Shown piece by piece: positions 1 to 5,128 of a stretch of 6,097 bases of DNA (position 1 is the stretch's first letter; every line of letters starts with the position of its first letter). This DNA comes from an uncultured Muribaculaceae bacterium. Its GTDB lineage: Bacteria > Bacteroidota > Bacteroidia > Bacteroidales > Muribaculaceae. The stretch covers positions 1 through 6,097 of the forward strand of contig CAMWUM010000122.1 of assembly GCA_947177435.1 (NCBI GenBank), given 5' to 3'. A model generated the notes under the pieces. It saw only the letters and a list, made by a program, of their open reading frames with translations. It was not told the origin of the DNA and made no database searches. Made by a program: the position numbers and the translations under genes.

Positions 1-152
1 GCGTATGGGGCGGGTTCGTCGGCGTATGCGTACACGTCGTCGGCCAGGTCTTGGAGGTCGGGGTCATTGGCCAATTCTCGCTCCACGTATGCTGTTTCTT
101 GGTCGGTGAGGTTTCCTTCGAGGTATGCTCCGAGCAATTCTTCGGTAATCAT
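1..152 (-). CDS. Probable anti-sigma factor-like protein, N-terminal 50 residues only (3' end outside window)
   Basis: The reverse strand opens with ATG at 152-150 and stays in frame to the window edge, giving about 50 residues beginning MITEELLGAYLEGNLTDQET. It is rich in Asp, Glu and Leu. The pattern (LLxAYLEGNLT, then a VERELANDPDLQDL-type helix) resembles the short helical N-terminus of Bacteroidales proteins of the anti-sigma/zf-HC2-like kind, which lack the usual zinc-binding His and Cys residues; none are seen here either. Its ATG overlaps the TGA of the upstream sigma factor gene as ATGA, so the two are probably translationally coupled. That arrangement and order (sigma, then its regulator) is the main support for the assignment. 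Whether a transmembrane segment or another effector domain follows cannot be seen. The reading frame is well supported; the function is inference. Confidence 0.6.
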   Translation of the reverse strand, partial: MITEELLGAYLEGNLTDQETAYVERELANDPDLQDLADDVYAYADEPAPY

Positions 153-733
153 AGTAAGCCTTCCTTTTTAAGCGCCGCGCACAGCTGCTGCTTGGCGAGG
201 CGGTGTTTGTTGTAATAATTGTCCATGCTCATGTCGAGCGCGGCGGCTGTCTCCTCGTGCGATTTCTCCTCGAGGTATCTGAGCTTTATTAGCTGGCGGT
301 ACCTGGCGTTAGGCATCGAGGCGAGGATGGTGAGCGCGTCGTCGACGTTGAGTTGCTTAATGTTTAGGTCTAAAGACTGGCTTTCGAAGTCGTTTCTATC
401 GCTGTCGGTGAGAATTTCTCGAGAAAAATCGATTTTTTTTGAAAAAAGGCTGCGGCAGTAGTTCTCGGCCACAATCTTGAGCCACATGGTGAGCGAGCAC
501 CTGAACCCGAACTTTTCGAGCTTGCACTCGGCCGAGTCGCCTTTGGGCATGAGTATGTCGAGGTAGATTTCGTTGATGAGCTCTACGGGGCTTTCGCAGT
601 CGGTATAGTATTTTGAGTACACGGCGTAGAATAGCGGGAAGCACTTGCCGTACAGGTACTCTTTAGTGACGCGGGTGTCACGTGCGAGCAGGGCGGCTAC
701 GATTTCCTGGTCGGTGTATTGGTCAATGGTCAT
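149..733 (-). CDS. ECF-type RNA polymerase sigma-70 factor
   Basis: The protein has 194 residues, the usual length for an extracytoplasmic-function sigma factor, which directs RNA polymerase to a small regulon. A sigma-2-like helical region lies at about residues 30-97 (PLFYAVYSKYY ... ELINEIYLDIL ... LTMWLKIVAENYCRSLF). A sigma-4 region lies at about 132-187, with the typical helix-turn-helix pattern (MPNARYRQLIKLRYLEEKSH, EETAAALDMSMDNYYNKHRL). The start ATG (733-731) is 21 nt downstream of the stop of the SDR-like gene, and its TGA (149-151) overlaps the ATG of the next gene, a likely regulator. No SusC-type transducer or FecR-like gene is in view, so the signal and regulon are unknown. 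On the coding strand an A8 run (440-433) lies at codons 98-101, in the linker between the two sigma domains. One extra A there would lead to a stop at 396-398 and a protein with only sigma-2. Family assignment is firm; subfamily is not determined. Confidence 0.88.
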   Translation of the reverse strand: MTIDQYTDQEIVAALLARDTRVTKEYLYGKCFPLFYAVYSKYYTDCESPVELINEIYLDILMPKGDSAECKLEKFGFRCSLTMWLKIVAENYCRSLFSKKIDFSREILTDSDRNDFESQSLDLNIKQLNVDDALTILASMPNARYRQLIKLRYLEEKSHEETAAALDMSMDNYYNKHRLAKQQLCAALKKEGLL

Positions 734-754
734 GCTATTGTGGGGGCAAATTAA

Positions 755-1384
755 TCATAGGCTGTTTTCGTCGTAGACGTGGGTGCGCAGGTACTCGCAC
801 ACGTTGGTGGGCCTGAACTCGGGGAAGGCGGTGGCAAACGTGCTTTCGACCGGCGAGCAGGCGGTGAGGCTATCGTAGAGGCTGCCGAGCCATATCTTGG
901 CCAGGCGGCGTGGCAGCGTGAACAGGCGCTTGTCGCCCATTCGGCAGGCCAGGGCCTCGCAAAGGTCGGCGGCGGCGGGGTCGCACCCGTCGGTGAGGAT
1001 GTACTCGCCCGGATGGCCGGCGCACGCAGCGGCAGCGGCAGCCACGTCGATGCCGTGCACCACGCTCAGCCGTGCCTCGTTGCCGCGGATGTGGGTGAGC
1101 GTGCCTCGGCTGATGCCTTCGGCCAGGCGGCGGGGCAGTCCGCGCATGCCTGTGCACACGACGCTGGGGCAGCGCAGCGTGCTGACTGGCAGGCCGTGCT
1201 CGGCGCAGTAGGCGTCAAACTCCGGGTCAGGCTCGGCACCGGCGTCGTCGATGCATACCCTGATGCCGGCTGTTACAGGCATGGGGTCGGCCTCGGGGTC
1301 AGGCGCGGGGAACTGGCGCTCGAAGTATGGCAGCAGGTAGTCGTTGCCGCTGAGGGATAAGGCTATGGGAGGGAGCAGGGTCAT
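755..1384 (-). CDS. Degenerate/shortened extended-SDR (NAD-dependent epimerase-like) protein
   Basis: The protein has 209 residues. Residues 70-80 (LRCPSVVCTGM), about 100-115 (RGNEARLSVVHGIDVA) and about 128-133 (YILTDG) follow the order seen in the C-terminal half of NAD-dependent epimerase/dehydratases of the extended SDR family: the LRPxxVYGPG strand, the NGxxxRSxVHVxDVA segment, then a Y-x-LTDG strand. The end, VCEYLRTHVYDENSL, is the kind of tail I recall from Bacteroidales members. The usual N-terminal Rossmann half is reduced to about 60 residues: there is no GxxGxxG nucleotide loop and no YxxxK catalytic pair, so oxidoreductase activity looks doubtful. The chosen ATG (1384-1382) lies about 45 nt after the terminator hairpin downstream of tRNA-Leu, leaving no room for a missing N-terminus. 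The gene ends 21 nt before the sigma factor and may share its transcript. It could be a reduced paralogue with a binding role, or a decaying gene. It is GC-rich and shows no internal stop. Confidence 0.72.
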   Translation of the reverse strand: MTLLPPIALSLSGNDYLLPYFERQFPAPDPEADPMPVTAGIRVCIDDAGAEPDPEFDAYCAEHGLPVSTLRCPSVVCTGMRGLPRRLAEGISRGTLTHIRGNEARLSVVHGIDVAAAAAACAGHPGEYILTDGCDPAAADLCEALACRMGDKRLFTLPRRLAKIWLGSLYDSLTACSPVESTFATAFPEFRPTNVCEYLRTHVYDENSL

Positions 1385-1390
1385 CTATAA

Positions 1391-1414
1391 TGGGGAATTG
1401 AAAATGGAGAATTG
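1391..1414. repeat. Short tandem direct repeat in leader of SDR-like gene
   Basis: Two copies of a 10-bp word, TGGGGAATTG (1391-1400) and TGGAGAATTG (1405-1414), differ at one base and are separated by AAAA, giving a 14-bp period. They lie between the terminator hairpin and the ATG of the SDR-like gene, so they would be in its leader or promoter region. Short strings of this GAATTGAAAATGGAGAATTG kind recur between genes in Bacteroidales as far as I recall; a function is not evident. They could be simple sequence drift or part of a regulator site. Confidence 0.4.
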
Positions 1415-1419
1415 GGGGG

Positions 1420-1454
1420 CAAAAACAACGAATGACACGTGAGGCGTGTCATTC
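1420..1454 (-). terminator. Intrinsic terminator after tRNA-Leu
   Basis: A perfect 10-bp inverted repeat (1430-1439 with 1445-1454, GAATGACACG and its complement) encloses a 5-nt loop. Read on the minus strand, it lies 11 nt beyond the mature 3' end of tRNA-Leu and is followed by GTTGTTTTTG (1429-1420), a T-rich release tract. This fits factor-independent termination of the tRNA transcript and separates it from the SDR-sigma cluster on the same strand. Confidence 0.75.
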
Positions 1455-1465
1455 TCATGTCGGGG

Positions 1466-1549
1466 TGCCCGAAGCGGGACTCGAACCCGCACAGCCGCAA
1501 TAGCCAAGGGATTTTAAGTCCCTCGTGTCTACCATTCCACCATTCGGGC
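1466..1549 (-). tRNA. tRNA-Leu (anticodon UAA)
   Basis: The reverse strand from 1549 to 1466 folds as an 84-nt class II tRNA. The acceptor arm GCCCGAA (1549-1543) pairs with TTCGGGC (1473-1467), with A at 1466 as discriminator. The anticodon stem GAGGGA/TCCCTT encloses loop CTTAAAA (1518-1512), placing anticodon TAA at 1516-1514, which reads UUA and, by wobble, UUG. The T arm GCGGG-TTCGAGT-CCCGC lies at 1490-1474, preceded by a long variable arm as expected for leucine tRNA. CCA is not fully encoded: the discriminator is followed by CCC. A TAACTTTG promoter element lies just upstream and a hairpin terminator just downstream, so it is probably transcribed alone. Confidence 0.97.
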
Positions 1550-1562
1550 GGCAACGACGTGG

Positions 1563-1593
1563 CAAAGTTAGCAATTTTTTCTTGGATGCACAA
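1563..1593 (-). promoter_or_regulatory. Promoter for tRNA-Leu (Bacteroidota type)
   Basis: On the minus strand a perfect TAnnTTTG element (TAACTTTG, 1570-1563) is preceded, after 20 nt, by TTG (1593-1591), matching the -33/-7 pattern of the Bacteroidota primary sigma factor. Transcription would begin around 1555-1558, a few bases before the tRNA 5' end at 1549. The footprint overlaps that of the divergent promoter over 1582-1593. Confidence 0.72.
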
Positions 1594-1612
1594 CTATTTT
1601 TTTGTATATTTG
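1582..1612 (+). promoter_or_regulatory. Promoter for the GH128-like gene (Bacteroidota type)
   Basis: TATATTTG (1605-1612) is a perfect TAnnTTTG -7 element, and TTG at 1582-1584 lies 20 nt upstream as the -33 element. Transcription would begin at about 1617-1620, leaving a leader of some 26-29 nt before the ATG at 1646. The leader is A/T-rich with no Shine-Dalgarno sequence, which is normal for this phylum. No separate operator repeat is seen; the region is shared with the divergent tRNA promoter. Confidence 0.72.
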
Positions 1613-1645
1613 CGCCCATATCTATAGCAAGCAAATTCTTACCTT

Positions 1646-4600
1646 ATGAAAAAACTACTTGCCATGTCATTCGCCCTGTGTGCTTTATGGGCGATCGCGG
1701 ACAATTCAATCCGCAATGGGGGCGAATACATCCTCTACAATATTTATTACGACCGCGCCCTTGGCGGCAACGCTTCCGATTCGGGGCCTGCCCTGTCGGC
1801 ATATGCAACCAACGGAGCCGACGACTATGTGTTCGTGGCCGAAGCCTCGTCGCTGCACGAGGGATACTACTGGCTGCGCCACAAAAAGACGGGCAAATAC
1901 CTGCAGGCCAGCAATGCCGAGAATGACACGTGGAGCGTATGGTTCGCCGGTTCGCTCAATAAGGCCTACAACTCCTACGAATGGGGCCTGACTCCCGGCA
2001 TCGACGGCCAGATCCGCAGCAACCGAGGCGAGACCATACACTCGGCCACGAAGTGCCTGCTGGCTCCCGACCCCAAGCACGAGGCCGACAAATATGTCAA
2101 CGTATATTACGACAAGACGGCCAACGAACTGTCGGCATGGCAGATAGTCGATGCTGCCGGTGGCCTCGAGGCGGGCCGCATGACGCTCTATGTCGATGCC
2201 CTCAACGAGGCTATCGCCCGTGGCCAGGCCATTCTTGACAACCCTGCCTACGGCTCGGCCGATGACCAGTACGCTCTGGCTGCAGCCCTCTACAATGCCC
2301 GCAACGCCGTGCTGGCCGCCGATCCCGCAGGCATCGACGCGCTCGCCACGGCCCTGCAGTCGCTTAACGCCGCCATCGACAATGCCCAGCAGGGCAACTA
2401 CGCCGTCTGGGTTTCGGGCAGCAGCTTCGCCACCGGCCAGGCATTCACCGTGGCTCTCAAGGGCGTGAAGTTTGCGGCCTCTGAGGGCGCCTACTGTACC
2501 ATGGCAATCCGTGGCAGCCAAAAGACAGGCGCCAGCGTCACGCTCGACGCCGCCGGCGTGACGATCGGCGACAAGGAGTTTGCTTTTAATTCGGGCGCAA
2601 GCGTCCACGACATACAACTGGCATTCGACGGGTTGGACGTGGCGGTTTACCTCGACGGTGAGCGCGCCGGCCACGCCACGCAGGCGGAGGTGCCTACGGT
2701 GTCGGCCTGCGGTCAGGCTGCCGAGTGGACGGTATTTGGCGTCAAGGCTATGGAGAGTTACCGCCCCGAAATCATAAGTTCGAATAAGGATGTGGCTCCC
2801 GGCCAGGCCAACTACAATGACCACGGCAAGGTAGAGACTTGGGCCATCAAACTGGTGGGTCAGGATATCACGCTCAGCGGTTCGGTTGATTACCACATCT
2901 GCGCCGACAGCGCCATCGTCAACTCCAAAATCAACATAGCCGACCCCAACGCCTGGCTCATCCTCGACAATGTGCGCCCCTCCGACGCCATCGCTTACTA
3001 TATGCCTTCGATTTCAATCGGCGGCGTGCCTGCCGAACTTGGCCTTGACACAGTGGCCCCGGCAGACCCCAACTGCCGATTCGGCATCTATCTGCAAGGC
3101 ACTGTGGTAATCCCCCACGACGATAACTATCAGGCATTTGTGGGCTATACCGAGCCGCAGTTCGCAGGCGAGGAGATGGTCCTGCCGCTTGGCGACAACC
3201 ACGAACTCGGCGCCAACGCCAATATGATGCGCAGTTTCAAACTCAAGCGCGGATACATGGCCACCCTTGCCACCAACGCCGACGGCTCGGGCTACAGCCG
3301 TGTGTATGTGGCTGACCACGAAGACAAGCTCATCGGCGACATGCCCGAACTGCTCGACAAGCGCGTGTCGTTCGTGTTCGTGCGCAAGTGGAATTACGTG
3401 TCGAAGAAGGGCTGGTGCGGCACTGGCAAGGACTACGAGCTCGCTGAGCAGGGCAAGCTGCTGGGCTCGACATGGTTCTATTCTTGGAGCGCTGACCGCG
3501 AGTCGCAGGTCGATATGGAGTTCATCCCTATGCAGTGCCACCGCTACTGGCCCAGCATGGAGGACTTCTACCCCAAATACAACTCCACCGCCATGCTCGG
3601 CCTCAACGAGCCTGAGCACAATGAGCAGCATACCAGTGACCGCTGCTCGTGCGGAGGCACCACCGATGCGTGGACGGCTTGCACCATGAATCCAAAGTAT
3701 TTCCACACCGGTCTGCGCATCGGCGGCCCCTCGCCCACCGACGCGGGTTGGATACGCGACTTCGTAAAGCATTGCGACGACATGGCTTACCGCTGCGACT
3801 TCGTGGGCTACCACGCCTACTGGGGCACCAACGAGGCCGCCAACAGCGACGTATGGTGGAGCCGCCTGCTGAGCATCTACAATGAAACGAAGCGTCCCAT
3901 CTGGCTGACCGAGTGGAACAATGGCGCCAGTTGGACCAAGGAGTCGTGGCCCAGCGACTGGAACGACCAGCTCGATTACCAGCGTCGCAAGATTATCGAA
4001 ATCTGCTCGACCCTCGACAATGCCCCCTTCATCGAGCGCTACACCATCTTTAACCTCAACGAGGACAAGCGCCGCGTGCTCAAGTGGGATAGCGAGGCCG
4101 GCGCATGGTGGGTGACCCCCGCCGGCGAGGCTTACCGCGACCTGCGCCCGTCGCACGCTTACCGTGAGGATATGCAGTTCGTGCCCATCGGTTGGTTCCC
4201 CGGCCTGAAGGAGGATGTGGCCCTGACAGCCACCTTCGACGAGGCCTCGCGCACCTTCCGCCCCGTAATCACCAACCCCAACGGCGACAACAGTGCCATC
4301 GAGGCCATCGAATATCTCACCGATGACAACGGTTATGCCACTCTCTGTGAGACACCGCGTGGCGACCTCGACGTCACCGGCTCGCGCAGCCGGAGCATCG
4401 GCATTGACCAGTTGCCCGCCGACGCCCTGACCAGCTCCAAGCTTGTGGTGCGCCTGCGCGTCACTACCCATAAGGGCGGCGTGGCCACCAGCAAGCGCGT
4501 GGTGGTCGATGTGCCCGAAAGCCTGCGCGGAGCAGGCAGCGGCGTAGAGAGTGTGACCATCGAGCCCGGCATGCGCTTCTTCACCCTTCAAGGCATCGAG

Positions 4601-4678
4601 GTGCGCACCCCCGAGCCCGGCCGCCTTTACATCGTGTCCTCCGGCGACCGCGTATTCAAAGCCCTCCTCTCCGAGTAA
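1646..4678 (+). CDS. Secreted multidomain GH128-like glycoside hydrolase (probable endo-beta-1,3-glucanase)
   Basis: The protein has 1010 residues with a type I signal peptide (MKKLLAMSFALCALWAIA, cleavage likely after Ala18). Domains in order: a probable beta-trefoil carbohydrate-binding domain (about 24-170); a small helical bundle resembling FIVAR (about 177-247); a LamG-like beta-sandwich (about 252-368); a further beta-rich region (about 375-575); a GH128-like catalytic TIM barrel (about 577-835); a beta domain (about 858-956); and a C-terminal tail module (966-1010, with FFTLQGIEV and PGRLYIV). The catalytic call rests on the GH128 motif series: KKGWCG, WFYSW (610-614), MEFIPM, LGLNEPE with Glu655 as candidate acid/base, FVGYHAYWG with His723, and PIWLTEW with Glu756 as candidate nucleophile, 101 residues apart. 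GH128 enzymes cleave beta-1,3-glucans; the exact substrate here is unproven. The catalytic domain has an unusual Cys-rich insert (C667, C669, C679). It has its own promoter and terminator, and no SusC/SusD or other glycan genes lie nearby. Cell-surface or periplasmic location is inferred. The start fits the promoter and signal peptide. Confidence 0.86.
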   Translation: MKKLLAMSFALCALWAIADNSIRNGGEYILYNIYYDRALGGNASDSGPALSAYATNGADDYVFVAEASSLHEGYYWLRHKKTGKYLQASNAENDTWSVWFAGSLNKAYNSYEWGLTPGIDGQIRSNRGETIHSATKCLLAPDPKHEADKYVNVYYDKTANELSAWQIVDAAGGLEAGRMTLYVDALNEAIARGQAILDNPAYGSADDQYALAAALYNARNAVLAADPAGIDALATALQSLNAAIDNAQQGNYAVWVSGSSFATGQAFTVALKGVKFAASEGAYCTMAIRGSQKTGASVTLDAAGVTIGDKEFAFNSGASVHDIQLAFDGLDVAVYLDGERAGHATQAEVPTVSACGQAAEWTVFGVKAMESYRPEIISSNKDVAPGQANYNDHGKVETWAIKLVGQDITLSGSVDYHICADSAIVNSKINIADPNAWLILDNVRPSDAIAYYMPSISIGGVPAELGLDTVAPADPNCRFGIYLQGTVVIPHDDNYQAFVGYTEPQFAGEEMVLPLGDNHELGANANMMRSFKLKRGYMATLATNADGSGYSRVYVADHEDKLIGDMPELLDKRVSFVFVRKWNYVSKKGWCGTGKDYELAEQGKLLGSTWFYSWSADRESQVDMEFIPMQCHRYWPSMEDFYPKYNSTAMLGLNEPEHNEQHTSDRCSCGGTTDAWTACTMNPKYFHTGLRIGGPSPTDAGWIRDFVKHCDDMAYRCDFVGYHAYWGTNEAANSDVWWSRLLSIYNETKRPIWLTEWNNGASWTKESWPSDWNDQLDYQRRKIIEICSTLDNAPFIERYTIFNLNEDKRRVLKWDSEAGAWWVTPAGEAYRDLRPSHAYREDMQFVPIGWFPGLKEDVALTATFDEASRTFRPVITNPNGDNSAIEAIEYLTDDNGYATLCETPRGDLDVTGSRSRSIGIDQLPADALTSSKLVVRLRVTTHKGGVATSKRVVVDVPESLRGAGSGVESVTIEPGMRFFTLQGIEVRTPEPGRLYIVSSGDRVFKALLSE

Positions 4679-4716
4679 CCAACACACCCAAAGACAAACC
4701 ACCCAGAGACAAACAC

Positions 4717-4750
4717 AAAGCAGGCGCGCCTTTCGGGCGCGCCTGCTTTT
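4717..4750. terminator. Bidirectional intrinsic terminator between convergent genes
   Basis: A perfect 14-bp inverted repeat (4717-4730 with 4736-4749; AAAGCAGGCGCGCC and its complement) surrounds the loop TTTCG. The A/T ends of the stem give a short T run in both directions. It lies 38 nt after the stop of the GH128-like gene and directly abuts the TAG of the DUF1573 gene at 4751, so it can end both convergent transcripts. Confidence 0.87.
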
Positions 4751-5128
4751 CTATTCGATTACGACGCCGGTGAGGCGGAGTGTGAGTTTTTTGTGCTTCT
4801 TGTCGTTGGTGCGCACGGTCACGCTCTTGTGGATTTCGCCAAACTGGGCTCGGGGGTTGAATTTGAGGGTGATGGTTCCTTTCTGGCCGGGAGGGATGGG
4901 GGCGTCGGGGTAGTGGGGCTTGGTGCATCCGCACGAGGCTTTGGCCGAAATGATTACCAGAGGCTCGTCGCCGGTGTTGGTGAACTCGTAGGTGAGCGTC
5001 ACCTGAGGGTCAGTCTGGCGTACGGTGCCGAAGTCCTGCTGCTGGGTCGTGAACTTGATCTGCGGGCCCGCGGCGGCTGCCGTCAGGGCCAGCAGCAGAG
5101 CCAGGATGGTGAGGGAGAGATGTTTCAT
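4751..5128 (-). CDS. Exported DUF1573 domain protein
   Basis: The protein has 125 residues. A signal peptide (MKHLSLTILALLLALTAAAA) is followed by a single Ig-like beta-sandwich (about 22-123) with the hallmarks of DUF1573: the start FxxxxxDFGTV, the strand TYEFTNTGDEPLVI, the motif SCGCTKP (Cys66, Cys68), a Pro-rich turn IPPGQKGTITLKF, and a closing LRLTGVV. The family is very common in Bacteroidota; its molecular role is not settled. The location is likely periplasmic: Cys66 is internal and no lipobox is seen. Its ATG (5128-5126) overlaps the TGA of meaB as ATGA, so it is very likely made from the same transcript. Whether the two act together is unknown. An imperfect second start is unlikely because the signal peptide begins at this Met. 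Confidence 0.92.
   Translation of the reverse strand: MKHLSLTILALLLALTAAAAGPQIKFTTQQQDFGTVRQTDPQVTLTYEFTNTGDEPLVIISAKASCGCTKPHYPDAPIPPGQKGTITLKFNPRAQFGEIHKSVTVRTNDKKHKKLTLRLTGVVIE

Noticed and set aside
747..777. Possible promoter directly ahead of the sigma gene (TTAATTTG at 754-747)
   Set aside because: It has one mismatch to TAnnTTTG, no TTG at the right distance, and would leave almost no leader. Read-through from the SDR-like gene is simpler.
779..1360. 193-codon plus-strand open frame opposite the SDR-like gene
   Set aside because: It is Gly/Ala/Val-rich without motifs, while the minus strand shows extended-SDR features and continuous operon-like spacing.
1466..1549. tRNA-Leu as an integration site for a mobile element
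   Set aside because: No integrase, no repeated tRNA 3' end elsewhere in the window, and the flanking genes look like normal chromosomal genes.
1381..1593. 70-codon minus-strand open frame across tRNA-Leu, and a 62-codon plus-strand one at 1439-1627
   Set aside because: Both run through a well-folded tRNA gene and its terminator, and have no protein features.
1706..2896. 396-codon minus-strand open frame opposite the N-terminal part of the GH128-like gene
   Set aside because: It is another antisense shadow: no domain pattern, no promoter or neighbour support, and the sense strand encodes a signal peptide and plausible domains.
3014..4702. Very long open frame (562 codons) on the minus strand opposite the GH128-like gene
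   Set aside because: Its translation is a low-complexity Gly/Ala/Val/His-rich string with no recognisable domain. It mirrors the GC-rich third positions of the real gene, which carries clear family motifs.
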